From positions 3,472,001 to 3,536,000 of the forward strand of contig NC_037310.1 of NCBI RefSeq assembly GCF_000143535.2: a DNA stretch of 64,000 bases, given 5' to 3'. A model generated the notes under the pieces. That model did not search any database. It had not been told where the DNA came from and saw nothing but the letters and a program-made list of their open reading frames with translations. The translations under genes were made by a program, and so were the position numbers. This stretch comes from Botrytis cinerea B05.10 (lineage: Eukaryota; Ascomycota; Leotiomycetes; Helotiales; Sclerotiniaceae). Below are positions 1 to 12,103 of the stretch, piece after piece (the stretch's first letter is position 1; every line of letters begins with the position of its first letter).

Positions 1-302
1 ATCTTACAGTACACATACCTAGCTACAACCTACAACCTACAACCAAAATATCATTCGCCTGAAACATAAGTAAGCCTCAATACGATCGCTCGATCATGTG
101 TACAACCAATAAAAAAGTATAAATACTTAGATATGCAACAAAAGAGCAGCTGATAGCTTGGGTGCGGAAATTTGCATATTAAGATTGGATGATAGATATG
201 CAACAAAAGTTTTTTTTTGTTTTTTTTTTCTTTTATTTTGATTTGGTTGAGAATTGGGTTGATCACAAGACGGCTTTATTATTTGGGGGGGTGGAAATTA
301 GG

Positions 303-346
<44 letters not shown>
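303..346. repeat. (GT)n microsatellite
   Basis: Uninterrupted GT dinucleotide repeat of about 22 units in intergenic DNA, followed by a short (GATT)n run at about 350-370. Confidence 0.95.
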
Positions 347-348
<2 letters not shown>

Positions 349-1194
349 CTGATTGATTGATTGATTGATTGAATATATATGGTGTGGATGGATGGGTGAA
401 GACTCAATACATACACACACTTTTTGCAATACGAGATGGGAAAAGGATACTGATGCATACTTATTCGGTGAGAGGTAAATGATGAATGGTTATTGGTAAG
501 AGGTGTGGTCTGGTAGGTAGGTAGGTAGGATGGATTAGGGTATGGTCAGTCAGCTGATTTGGTTGAATGATGTGTGAATGTGAATGTGTTTGGCTTGGCT
601 GGAATTGTGTGAGGAGTTGGAATTGGTGAATGAGGATAGATAGTGAATATGAATTGAAAATAGTGAATGAATAATGAGGGGAAGAGGAAGAGGAAGAAAT
701 ATAAGATTAGAAGAAGAAAGGTGAATACTTCGGGAACCGGGAGTGGGAAATATAGATATATAGATATATATATATATAAAGGGAGAATGATACATACGTA
801 CGGAGAAGAGGAAGGGGATGAGAAATGGTGAATTAGGAAAAGAAAGAGATACCGCAGGAGGAAGGGGGAAGAAGGGAATAGGAACGAGAAGAAGAGAGAA
901 ATATCACGAGAAGAACGAGGAGCGAGGAACGAGGAGCGAATAAACAACAGCGCATAGGAAATAAGAAGACGAGAAACGAAGCGAGAGAATCTAGACGTAA
1001 GATTCCAATCACTAGCATCGCATCATTATAGAATCCTTTCCCCAAAGGTCCTCTCTCTCTCTCTCAGCAAAAAAGACGGACTACATATTCAACACCAGAT
1101 TATCATTATCACTGTATACATAAACTTGCAAGCAAGCAAGCACACCACATTTTCAAATACTCCTTCTATCTATCCCTTTCTCAGCCATGTAATA

Positions 1195-1225
1195 CCCCCC
1201 CCCCCCCCCCCCCCCCTTTTTTTTT
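1195..1225. repeat. Homopolymer C22 followed by T9
   Basis: Twenty-two consecutive C followed directly by nine T, about 270 nt beyond the stop codon of the GH3 gene. The run length may be unreliable in the assembly. Confidence 0.9.
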
Positions 1226-1491
1226 AAAAAACATCATTCATATATATAGATCAATACCGATCTATTTACATACCTGCCTAATACCAAAAGTTTATAGGAG
1301 ATGTCTTTGAGAATTGAAAGAGGAAGAGAGGAGAAGAGGAGTATACTATATCATCCAAGAACATCATCATTACAATTGTTGATTTTGAGTATATTGAATA
1401 AGTTAAACATACAAGAAAATATCGCATCTACTCCTCTTTCCATCTCCCCTTCAACCTAGACTCATATCACTCCACTACAAACAATGAAACA

Positions 1492-4400
1492 TTAGCAAAT
1501 CTTCCTCATAAAATCTTTCCACGCGCTCAGCTCTCTAATATTTACACCATACTCCCATTGCAAATCAAAAGACACTCACCCTATCAACTTCACAAACAAC
1601 CTCTTCCCACGCCTCCAACACATCAAATCCCATCCCCAGCAAAACATCCCTATCACTTCCCACAACCCAATTCAACACCACTGCCTTTCCATCCCCCTTA
1701 TTTTTATTCTGTCGGATACTCAACATGACCAATCCTTGCAAGATTGTTTCACGTTGTGCATTATTCGATGGGATGATTGGGGCTAGGATACCCCCTACTG
1801 TGCTATTTTCATTTCTATTTCCTTCCTTTTCTTTCCCCTTGGAATTCGAGTTGTTGGAATTTGTATGGGAAATAGAATTAGATTGAGTAGGAGAAGAAGA
1901 AAGAACGGGCATCCAGCGAGAAAGCATGGTCTCAGAACGAGAGATGATAATCGTCCCCACGAGACTCCCATCGATTGGTGATTTAGCCCTCACAATACCA
2001 CAACATCTGTTATCCATGATTGCGAGATTATAAATACTATGAATTTCAGGCGACGAATGAGTCTGGACGAAGTCGAGAACTTGGGTTGCGGCATTTGAAG
2101 GACCTTGAATTAAATCAAATTGAAGGGACAGGCGTTGGATTGTTCCTAAGAGGCCTTCCGGAGGGGTCCAAATTGATACGTTGCGAATTATCAATGTGTA
2201 CAGAAATCGGGGAGAAAGGACGTCCCAGCCATTTGTAGCGAACCAGCGTTTAAGACGTGCGCCTTCGGTGAGGTCGCTCATAGGGATGCCTAGGTAGATA
2301 GCTGGGAGGGTAGAGCCAAGTTGAAGGTGAGTGATATTTGGTTTTAGAAGGAGATGGCGGAGAGCGCGTTGATGAAGGGAGTGACCGATAGAAAGATTAC
2401 GTTTGGAAGGGTCGACAAATAGGGTGGAGATTGTACCGGTATGAGTACTGGGTAAATAACTGGTGGAGCAAAAGCCAAATAGAGCTTGAGTACTGCTGTT
2501 GCGCACAACGTAATGAGACTCTTCAAGAGAATTATGATTTGCGACGGATGGCTGAGAAGAGGGAGAGACTGTTAGCGATTTTATACTTGAATGTATATGA
2601 GGATAGGATATCATTGTGTAATGAAAGAGTCTAGAATACATACCATTTCGAACGAACCCGCTGTCGCTCCCGATAATGCCGATTGCTGATTCGGTGGAGT
2701 AGTCTTCTCAATAGATTTAATGAGTGCTTGTAGACCTCTTGCATCTCTATCTCTATTATAACTCTCCACTAACCAATGCTGTCTCGATTTCTGTACTTTC
2801 CTACTCTTTCTAAGCGTACCAGGTAATGTTCCTTGAGGAACAAAATCGCCAAATAACGCTCTCACCAATGCTTTCATAGCCGTTTCCGTAAAATCAAAAG
2901 TACAAACATATGTCCCAATACTCTTATCCATGGCAAAGTCATATGGAGAGCTCACTGAAACCACAATCAATGACTTTTTCTTTCCTGCAGAACTAAGCAT
3001 TGAACACATCATAGCGACATGCTTGGTAAATCCATTTTGATATAAATTTCGAGTTGCATCTGCCGTTATAATGATAATGGTTCCTGCTCTATTGATCAAA
3101 TTTTCATGAACTGGTCGAACTCCATTTGCGGTATATGAAGTATGCAGAAGTCGTCCATGTCTTTGACGTGCTAAAGCTCTCCCTAACTCTCGAAATACAC
3201 CTTCGCCACTCATGATTGATGACTTGTGTGATTTCTCAGATTCATTATTGGTAGATTTTGCATTATCATGGCCAAGAGTTGCAGTTGACGCAGGTAATGG
3301 CTTCACTAATGGTGTTAGAAGGAGAAGATCATCGTCATCTTCGGAGTAACTATTTGATAGCGGGAGTAAATGGCCTTTATCTCTCATAATAGTTATTGAG
3401 TTATCGTATGCTTTTGTAGACAAAGCGAGGTGGCCAGGATGCAAAGATGTTAGGTGACTGATACCTGGAGGGTTTAAGGCTTTAGCCCAAGATGTGCACT
3501 GTGATTTGACCCTCAAAACTCGCTTTAGAGAGAGATTGATACGTTCTCTAGAGATCATGTCGTTTTCCAGACCAAGTTTTAATCCTGCAATGGCTTCTCT
3601 TTGAACGGAGTAAGAACGGCAGAGAAGTACCAAATCACACCCAGCTTCTACTGCCATGACAGTACCACCTCTGACTCCAATATCATGACTCAATGCCTCC
3701 ATTTCAAGACATTCGGAAACAACTACACCGTTAAAGCCAAGATCGTTACGAAGGAGATCATCCACAACTTGATCACTAAGACAAGCGTGCATGACATTCA
3801 TCCCTATTCGGTGTTAACAATACAAGCCAACAATACAAAAGATGAACAAACCAGCATTTGCTATTGCACATCCACCAACCATAATAGAATCCATTCCTTC
3901 ACGAATAGCATTTCGAAAAGGAACAAGAGCACCAAGACTTAACTGTTCAAGAGTCTCTGTGATTATGGGCATATCAAGAGATGACCCTAAGAAATCTAGA
4001 TTTCCGTAAGATGGAAAATGTTTCCCACAGGAAGCGAGTCCAGCATCCTTATATCCATTCATAGCAGCAATACCATACTGGGAAACTTCTTGAGGATCGT
4101 CCCCAGTAGCCCTAACACCCAATGGCTGATAACGAGCATTTGTCAAGACATCAAGACAAGGGCCCATTATCATATTAACCCCAACCGCTGATAACTCTTT
4201 GGCTGTGGCATTGGCAACTTCGTATGCAAGCTCTAGAGATCCAGTTGCTGCCATTCCCATTGCACTTGGAAATTGGCAGATGTAATCTTCATCAAAAAGG
4301 CTATTAACGCCACCATTCTCTTGGTCAAGAGCAATGATTAAGGGGACTAGATGACCAGCTTGATGCGCGATCGTTTGGAGTTCCTGTACTAAATTTGCTG

Positions 4401-4848
4401 TCTCGCGGGCAGCTACTCAGGTCAACGATTGTCAATAAGGGAACTCAAAGAACAACATCATCATCATATGAATGATATGCACGTGAAATATATGCGACTG
4501 GGAGGCGAATTACATGGCTGGGTCAATAGCCATCAAGGTGACAAGTGAAAGCCACTGCCAAGCACCCATTGGATTACAAAACGACAGAAAAGCAGAAACA
4601 CTACAAACGGAAATAAGAAATACAAATTATTACACTTCATGTTCTTCGTCGACAACAAAATAGCACCTAGATGGTGATCTTCAATAAGAGTCCTGATCTG
4701 AGGAGTAACCTCGGTCCCTTCGAATCCCATCATAAAGCATCTGTACTTAGAGATACCCGATTAGTATCCTGGATCAAGAAATAATTGCAGAGCCATAAAA
4801 TGTTGTCCCACACGGCTCAGTAGATCAAGAATACACTCACTGTCCCAT
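1492..4848 (-). CDS. GH3 beta-N-acetylglucosaminidase with GNAT-like C-terminal region
   Basis: Hydrolyses terminal beta-linked GlcNAc from chitin oligomers, the entry step of the neighbouring GlcNAc pathway. Exons: 4848-4841, 4740-4634, 4412-3852, 3803-2644, 2551-1580, 1530-1492. All phases close to 948 residues. The start is the ATG at 4848, with an in-frame TGA just upstream; an additional 5' exon cannot be excluded. The N-terminal GH3 barrel shows GFEGT (about 8-12), an LDQENGG segment, GKHFPSYG (about 166-173) and VVSECLEME (about 251-259). Bacterial NagZ has SDDL at the nucleophile loop, whereas here the position is Glu. The last roughly 330 residues contain a degenerate acetyl-CoA-loop-like stretch and resemble a GNAT fold, as reported for fungal GH3 N-acetylglucosaminidases. 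No signal peptide is seen, so it is probably intracellular. It is divergent from the deacetylase gene. The 221-nt intron (4633-4413) is long for this window. Confidence 0.88.
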
Positions 4849-6298
4849 GGCCCTTCATTTTGTTAGCCTACTTCCAAATCTCTACACAAGTGACCCAGGA
4901 CCTACCAATCGAGGTCCTTCCACAAAGGATCCAGTTCCTCTTCTGTAACATCCATCTTGGATATTTCCTTGCTGTACAAATGTCGTTATTTCCCCTCTGG
5001 ACAACGCAATTTGGAGAGTGTAACAGGGCTATAAACTTGAGCGCAACGTTGGCTGAGAGTCTAGGATGATCGTCTGCTCCGCTTGCTGTGTGCAATCAAG
5101 AATTCATGACATGTGAGAATACTATTGGGTGGTGTTATACAAGGAAAGGTGAAGATGGACGAATTCATCACAGCCGTCGCTTCTTCGCCACTATTCAAGA
5201 AGTATATTTTGATGTATGATCAATCATCAGCCTCACATATCCAGCACCTTGGTGTGTGCCACTTGAACAGATGTAAGTGGTTGGTGTCAGCTAGGGCCGC
5301 AGGATGTTTTATTAGGATGGAAGTACAAATTGTCCCCAATGATAAGTGGGTGGCTGGGGCGTTCTTCCTCCATCTGAAATGGTCACATGATGCTGTGAGG
5401 TTGCCGGGGAATGATCGGACTGTGCTCCGTGGGGTGTGGCTTCGCTTCACTTCACACATAATAATTCACCCAGCATGTTTTCCAAGATCGTTCAAAGTCC
5501 CCTCACTCAAAGTCCAGACAGATAATAACATGCAATCTCGGCGGCTTGGCATCTTGTCATTATCATCGAGTGATTTCAAGTGTGCTTGATAATTAGACTG
5601 TCATTCGACCAACATTTCTCTGGTCTCAAAACGACCGACTTCCGATGATCCGTCGATTCGATACGACGTTACATATGTATTTGCGGTTCCCTCACCACAC
5701 AAGATCCCAAGACTAAACGTTGACGGTAGCTCTTGTTCCTCTCCACTCCACGCAATCAACCACACACCATGCCAGCCCAACGCTACGATGTGGTAGATAG
5801 GATGGGATAGATGCAATATGACATATGATGCTGATACTTGGGTCCTTGCATGATACAATCGATAACACATGAAATTGAGATTGAAATTTTCAGTCTGCAA
5901 GATAGCTACCTTTGCCTCCCAAGGGTGTTTAGGGCTATCATGTTTTGGATGAGCTAATGTTTAGATTTGCACTATCAATCCATTTCCAATACGGCATATG
6001 GGTGGATGCGGTAGGTAGGTAGGTAGGTAGGTAGGTAGATATGGTCATATGTAAGGAAACTATGGAAGGTACAAGTGAATTCTCACAGTCCAACTTTTTG
6101 GACTTCAAACCTAGAGATATTCATTTCCTAGTGCATGAGATTGCAGTACTATTTGCATGATATCTTCAATCTTCAAATCTTCAAATCCTCTTTCTCTTTG
6201 TCTCCTGCCTTATTATTCCCTACTTAAAACACTCCCTTCCTATCTTCCTCCCTTTCTCCCTTCCTCGGTGACATCACTCTACAATCGAATCCACGACC
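4849..6298. promoter_or_regulatory. Divergent intergenic region between GH3 and deacetylase genes
   Basis: About 1.45 kb separates two divergently transcribed GlcNAc-pathway genes, so it probably contains both promoters. A (GTAG)7 microsatellite sits at 6011-6038. The roughly 90 nt before the deacetylase start codon is CT-rich, as is common in fungal leaders. A 158-codon open frame at 5113-5589 (plus) has no recognisable features and I treat it as chance. Confidence 0.5.
6011..6038. repeat. (GTAG)7 microsatellite
   Basis: Perfect tetranucleotide repeat in the presumed shared promoter region, about 260 nt upstream of the deacetylase start codon. Confidence 0.9.
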
Positions 6299-7744
6299 AT
6301 GCCATCGGCACTACCACCACCAAGCTCGACTTCCAAAGTCACAAAGTTTACAAATTGCCGTCTCCTAAAGGGCGAATCTTTAGTAACCCAAGATCTATGG
6401 GTCTCCTCATTCAACGGTAAAATTATTCAAAGCCAGGAAGCCTTTTACGGTCAATTATGTGTACCAGATGAAGTTATTGATCTGGGTGGTCGCATTATCT
6501 CACCAGGTTTCATTGATACTCAATTAAATGGAGCTTTTGGTTTCGATTTTGCTTCTATACCAGAAAGTGATGATCCTAATGCTTATGCAAAGGAATTCAA
6601 GAGGGTTAATCAATTGTTGATTAAGACGGGTGTTACTTCACATTTACCTACTATCACATCATCAAGACCGGAGGTCTATCATCATGTAAGTATTTGGTGT
6701 GCTCTATACGGATGGACCTATACTGACAATTTCCTCAAGGCACTTCCATTTCTAGGTCCCTCGGGAGCAAATCGTCTTGCATCAGATGGAACCGAATCAC
6801 TCGGCGCTCACGTCGAAGGTCCATTTCTCGCTCCCACAAAAAATGGAATCCATCCCCTCCCCGTCCTATTAGCTCCCAAATCCAGCGACCTCACTTCACT
6901 CTCAGATTGTTACGGTGCCTCAAACCTCCGAGGAAACATCCGTCTTATCACCGCTGCCCCCGAACTTCCACACATGACTTCCCTCATCCCAACACTCACT
7001 TCTCCCCCTCACAACATCATTTTCAGCATTGGCCACACAGAATCCACCTACGAAGATGCCACCGCCGCCGTCACCGCCGGAGCAACAATGATAACTCATC
7101 TCTTCAACGCCATGCTCCCTCTCCACCACCGCAATCCCGGAATCTTTGGTCTCCTCGGTACAACTCCTACAACCAATTCTTCCCCCTCCACTACCCCCCC
7201 TTCCTCTCCCCTCGTCACTCAAAACATCATCCCCCCTCTTCCCAAACCCATAACCCAACGTCCCTACTTCGGCATCATAGCCGACTCCATCCATCTCCAC
7301 CCCACCACCATAACCCTAGCCTACAACGCGCACCCCTCGGGCCTCATCCTCGTCACAGACGCCATGCACCTCGTCGGTCTCCCCAACGGCCGCTACGCCT
7401 GGAACAATGATTTCATCCTCAAAGACGGCATCCACCTACGTCTGGAATCCGATGGGAAAATCGCAGGCTCCTCCATAACCCTAGTAGAATGCGTATCCAA
7501 TTTTCTCAACTGGACAGGGTGCAGTGTAGCGCAGGCGCTGAAAGCAGTGACGGAGACCCCGGCGAGAATGCTGGGCTTGGAGCACGTGAAGGGTAAGTTG
7601 GAAGGAGGAATGGATGCCGATTTGTGTGTGTTGGATGTGGTGATGGAGGAGGGCAGGAAGAGGGTTGTGGTGGATGAGGTGTGGAAATTTGGGGTGAGGG
7701 TTTTTGAGAGGGAGGGAGAAGATAGGGCAAAGATTATCGGATAG
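6299..7744 (+). CDS. nagA: N-acetylglucosamine-6-phosphate deacetylase
   Basis: Removes acetate from GlcNAc-6-phosphate to give glucosamine-6-phosphate (fungal DAC1/NagA; amidohydrolase superfamily). Exons 6299-6685 and 6740-7744 give 463 residues. The 54-nt intron (donor GTAAGT, acceptor AAG) is in frame and stop-free, so an unspliced message would add 18 residues after Tyr-His-His. Supporting motifs in spliced numbering: GFIDTQLNG near 70-78, the metal-ligand Glu in HVEGPF (about 155), the His in IGHTES (about 228), the His in THLFNAM (about 249), and the catalytic Asp in VTDAM (about 336). A Thr/Ser/Pro-rich insert follows GLLG, between the second His and Asp segments. It is divergent from the GH3 gene and convergent with the deaminase gene. 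Confidence 0.95.
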   Translation: MPSALPPPSSTSKVTKFTNCRLLKGESLVTQDLWVSSFNGKIIQSQEAFYGQLCVPDEVIDLGGRIISPGFIDTQLNGAFGFDFASIPESDDPNAYAKEFKRVNQLLIKTGVTSHLPTITSSRPEVYHHVSIWCALYGWTYTDNFLKALPFLGPSGANRLASDGTESLGAHVEGPFLAPTKNGIHPLPVLLAPKSSDLTSLSDCYGASNLRGNIRLITAAPELPHMTSLIPTLTSPPHNIIFSIGHTESTYEDATAAVTAGATMITHLFNAMLPLHHRNPGIFGLLGTTPTTNSSPSTTPPSSPLVTQNIIPPLPKPITQRPYFGIIADSIHLHPTTITLAYNAHPSGLILVTDAMHLVGLPNGRYAWNNDFILKDGIHLRLESDGKIAGSSITLVECVSNFLNWTGCSVAQALKAVTETPARMLGLEHVKGKLEGGMDADLCVLDVVMEEGRKRVVVDEVWKFGVRVFEREGEDRAKIIG

Positions 7745-8527
7745 GAAGGTGAAATTTGGGTTCGAGGTAGAGGTCGAATAGATGCTAGGGAATGAATGGG
7801 AGAGCAATTGTATCTTGATAATGGTGGGAAGGGAAGATTATGGAGGCTTTTTTCATTTGGAGTTTCGAGTTCTCTTCATTTGTTTGTACTTACAGATTAA
7901 GCAAATTGTCTACCTCTCCGCTGAATTGCCCAGGAATTACCTACATAGATAGAAATTGGTTTCACAGCCCAATTCAGAACGAGAACACATAGATATAGAT
8001 AGATTTTTGTCAAAATACATACTCATTATACCCTTTGTAAGCATGCTATGTGGGCATATATGATATTTGTATTGATAAGAACTCATAAAAATAACACACA
8101 CAATACAATACAAAACACGCACACTACTATAAAACACAATGATGATTAATTTATATTCATTTATTCATTTCTCATTTACTCTCATCTATCTAGTAATACA
8201 CAGGATTCGTGGGAATCTTAGAAGTTTAGTGCAGATGCATTTACTTTAATGTAAAATAAGTTCCCGACTCCCTAGCCCGTAAAAAACAAAAGAAGCAGGA
8301 GGGACTCAGCATCTTGCAAAGATACATATTGTCAAAAGGAGAAAGTAAAGAGAAGAGTAAGAAAAGCATCGAGTAGATCTACCCCCCGCAAATAATCCGT
8401 AAGAAGACTAACAACTCCGCTACGAAGAGAAGAACTTGTTATCTTGTGTCCATGTAACCCAATGTGATCCTCCCGTGCCCACCCACCCAATATTATCGAA
8501 TCTGTAACCCACTTACTAACCGCAGGG
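7745..8527. other. Convergent intergenic region, no gene seen
   Basis: Sequence between the 3' ends of the deacetylase and deaminase genes. It is AT-rich with only short open frames and probably holds the two 3' UTRs. Confidence 0.6.
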
Positions 8528-9789
8528 TTAAACCGACACGATTCTGCTTCCCATACGGTCGGGAATTAAGTCTGGAGTAATGCTTCTGCGAATGGGATAC
8601 TCGGTAGCTGGTGCAGCTAAGAAAGTGCTTGTGAGAGGTTTTGGAGACATAATGGTAGGGGTTTCTTTGATTAAGCTCTCTGCCATCGGTGCGAGAGGGA
8701 CAGTACGCTTGGGACCCGTACGAGCAGAAGATGGGAGGATTTGTTCGAAACCTTCATCGGCGGCGACTTTCTCAATCGATTTCCAGTACTGTTTGAAATT
8801 TTGTTAGTAACGGAGTTCAACTCATCTATGATGATGGAGGAGAGTGGTCATGGAGGGGTAAGTGGATAGCGGGGTAAAGTAAAGTGGGGCAATTACTCTG
8901 ACTGTCTTAACTCGAAGCTCAAGTGTTGCGTCTTCATCTGCAACAATCATTGGATGTGGGTGCATCTGTAAAGAAGAGAGAGTCCACATGTGGTTCACGC
9001 CTTCTTCAATACATTTTGCCAAAGCCAAAGCCTTGTGTGCTCCAGTGATAATGATGACAACTTCTCTAGCCTCCAAGATTGTTTGAATACCCACTGTCAA
9101 AGCCATTCTTGGAACCTTCTCCAGATCATTATCGAAGAATCGGGAATTGGCGATGATTGTATCATATGCCAAAGTCTTGACTCTTGTGCGAGATGCGAGG
9201 GAAGATCCAGGCTCATTGAATGCGATGTGTCCATCGGGTCCAATTCCACCAAGAAACAAATCGATTCCACCCTTTGCTTTGATAGCTTCTTCATATTGTA
9301 CGCATTCGGCCTCGAGGTTCTCGGCGTTGCCATTCAAGATGTGGACGTTTTGAGGAAGGACATCAACGTGGGAGAAGAAATGCTTGTACATGAACGTGTG
9401 ATAGCTTTCTGGGTGGTTGCGGGGAATACCAATGTATTCATCCTATGCAAGTTACTTGTGTTAGTGATCCGATTCCTAACACGAGAGACAAATGTAGCTT
9501 CATGTGCCAAGTTTACAAACATACCATATTGAAAGTGACAACATTTCTGAATGAGATTTCACCAGCCTTGTACTTTTCGACGAGAATCTTATATATGCCA
9601 ATTGGAGAGGAACCAGTAGGGAGACCAAGGACAAAAGGATGGTCTGGGGTTGGTCCGAAAGCGTTGATACGATCTAAGCAAATGTCAATCAACGTTTATA
9701 TCTTCAGGTAGAGGTAGAGTCTTACCAACAATGTACTGCGCAACATAGGCAGAAGCCTCAGTTCTACCGTCTCTGATGATGAATCTCAT
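8528..9789 (-). CDS. nagB: Glucosamine-6-phosphate deaminase
   Basis: Converts glucosamine-6-phosphate to fructose-6-phosphate and ammonia, the last step that feeds glycolysis. Exons 9789-9726, 9673-9525, 9442-8897 and 8788-8528 close in frame to 339 residues. The start is clear: MRFIIRDG followed by a SAYVAQYI segment, as in bacterial and fungal NagB. LPTGSSP near residue 40 is the phosphate loop. The residues that align with the catalytic set of E. coli NagB fall at nearly the same numbers: Asp72 (DEYIG), Asp141 and His143 (GPDGHIAF) and Glu148 (NEPGSS). Beyond the bacterial-length core there is a fungal C-terminal tail of about 80 residues, rich in Pro/Thr/Ser. The first three introns are 52, 82 and 108 nt. 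It is divergent from the kinase gene across 2.3 kb. Confidence 0.96.
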
Positions 9790-12103
9790 TTTGATTGTAT
9801 TTGAATTAATGTAGGAAGGTATGAGGATACTTGAATTCTCGATACAAAGTATGTAGGTGTTTGTAGGTTGTAATGTAAATTTGCAGAAAGCTTAGGTATG
9901 ATTATATTCCCCCCGAGATGGAGTATACGGCATGCGAACAGTGAATATAAAACCGCAGATTGTCTACCTAGTAGGTAATCAAAGAAACTGGTCAAATGGT
10001 TCGACGTACCTACCGTACTTACTGATATCGGGTTCGCTCCAAGATGATGGCATCAACCCATTAGCTCCCGCGCTTCACAACAAGGAAATCCAAACTTTCA
10101 TCGACAAACCTTGATACAAAGTTCTCGCGGTAGTGTTGTTCATTGGACAGTTTCGAGTATTGTGACCTCCAACTCTATCATTCTGCCCCTCCATCATCTT
10201 GATAGTGTATGGAACGTCACGATGACCCAGTACTGATAGCCTTCCTGATATCGGTAGTCTGATAGAAAGCAGTATGGTAGTTTGCTTACCCCACAAGATC
10301 AATACATCTCCACCAACGGCTGTCACCATGAGCCCTAGATGCCCCGAGTCACAAGTTAAGGAGCAAATTCAGATGGATGGCCAAAAGATTGGCCGCGCCA
10401 TTGGTATATCAAATCAAAATCGTTGGTCGTCATACACCTGTACCTAGTCACCCCCTCGATACCAGCCTTCCAAACATCCTCCAGAATCTGATGGTGGTGA
10501 AGTTTCATGGAAGAAGGGTCGGGAAAACCCCAAAGGACGTTTGATGGATGGTTCATCTTGTTGTCTTACCGTTACATTCGCTTAAAGCTTGTCCTGATCA
10601 GAATTGTGGTTTGGAGAGATGTACTCTGTAGGCTAGAATGGCTTTAGTTACTTCGCACATTATTACTGTAAACGGTTGGATCGTGGATGGAATGATCATT
10701 TCATAGGAAAGTGCCATGCTATATCAGCATCAGACAATAGCTGATCGCCAGTCCGTAAGTACTTTGGCAACACTCAACACTTTAGAAGCGATAAATGATA
10801 ACGTTAGCTAATGATGGATGCTTAGATAAGCCTTCCCATCTTCTCAGTTTCTTCTCAATTTCTTCTTAATTCCTTCTCCCCATAGATCCGTCTTCGCGCT
10901 CTCTCACATTTTCCTATGGTGTAATTGCATGCATGTACAGTACCGCAGAAAGAATATCCAAGCTTTCCTGTGGATGGTGGTACGGGGATGAAAATGCTTT
11001 CTTTCCCCAATTGTAACGTTGCTTTGAAACGAGCAAGGCGACTAATCATTTTGCTAGCTGTGATTGTACTGGAGCCCACGATAATATTACCACGTACGGC
11101 TTAGTTTCCATGCTATACGAACCACATATATCACGGAATTTTGACATTTTGACTCGTGGGAATGCTCTTGGGATGTTTCTCTGAGTCTGCGTCTGATTCG
11201 GATGCGATGGAGTAGGGACGTCGGGTCTGCCACTTCGTACGACCTGGGCAACTCAGATCATATCTCTCTTATCCAAAGATGGGGAAGGGCGCCATCATGC
11301 AGGGGCATATCCATTTTCAATGGTCTTGAGGATCTTGTCCTGCTGGACAATCCAGCAATCCAGCAACCCAACCCAGCAATGCAGAATTTCTCAACGTCTA
11401 AACAGATGGAGGGACGGCTCAGCACTGGACCCTTGATTCCCAAGTAGCTTGTTTCAATTGAAGAAGGGAAGGTAACTTTTATTAATTTATTTTCACTAGC
11501 ATTGAGATCCAACTTTCGAGGAAATGATGAACCGAGTGAGGATACGATGTTACTCCCAATGATTCGTGCCTAGTTGTAGCATTCTCTCCATTCTTGGCTT
11601 AAACTTCTGCTTCCCTTATCCTACCCATTCAATCTATTCTTGGAGCTGGGTAGCCAATTGTTTGATATTGCATTCCTCATGAACGATGGCGCAATAGTCA
11701 CCCTTCCCAGCAAAGTAAGAGGTCTTGTACGTGTTTCTTCTGTAGTCATTCGCTCGTTCGTTCACTCATCCATTCATTTGATGTTGTTACCACAAATCCG
11801 CCGAAACCTCCAACCGACACAATTTTTACGAGCACGCGGGTAAACGTCCTACTACCATAACTTCCTCTTTGCATCGTATACCTCTACCGCCCGATCTGGC
11901 CTTTCCTTTTACATCCATCGGATCCATTTTTTTGACTTAATTGAAGTTTGCCATCTTATCAATCTTTTACTTGTTTACACTCCCTTCTTCGTCTTTGCCG
12001 TGATATGGAGCGGGCGGGACCATATAAGCACCACCCTAGCACTTTCGTATTTTAGTGCGTTAGTCTCATTGAGTATTTCCTATATGTATGAGGACTCCAT
12101 ATC
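9790..12103. promoter_or_regulatory. Divergent intergenic region between deaminase and kinase genes
   Basis: A 2.3-kb region that should contain the promoters of both flanking GlcNAc genes. Only short open frames are present (for example 10075-10329 and 10356-10556, minus) without recognisable motifs. No transporter or regulator gene is hidden here as far as I can see. Confidence 0.45.

Larger units (their letters stand above)
1..1491. other. Left-edge intergenic region, no supported gene
   Basis: No convincing coding region. The segment holds a GT microsatellite (about 303-346), a purine-rich plus strand at 640-960 (pyrimidine-rich on the minus strand), and a C22 run followed by T9 at 1195-1225. 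The pyrimidine-rich minus strand resembles the 5' leader or promoter of a fungal gene transcribed leftward out of the window. That is inference only. Confidence 0.5.

Noticed and set aside
23..46. Tandem CTACAAC repeats at the very left edge, telomere-like at first glance
   Set aside because: The unit is not TTAGGG or its complement, there are only about three copies, and ordinary intergenic DNA follows.
546..947. 133-codon minus-strand frame rich in Phe/Leu/Ser
   Set aside because: Low-complexity product of a pyrimidine-rich strand, with no motif or plausible domain.
5113..5589. 158-codon plus frame in the GH3/deacetylase promoter region
   Set aside because: No recognisable motif, no supporting splice structure, and it lies between two divergent genes; likely chance.
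4921..11796. CACAAA cores (Ndt80/Ron1-like) upstream of the GH3 (4921-4926) and kinase (11791-11796) genes
   Set aside because: A six-base core is expected by chance about this often in these intergenic lengths and it was not found upstream of all four genes.
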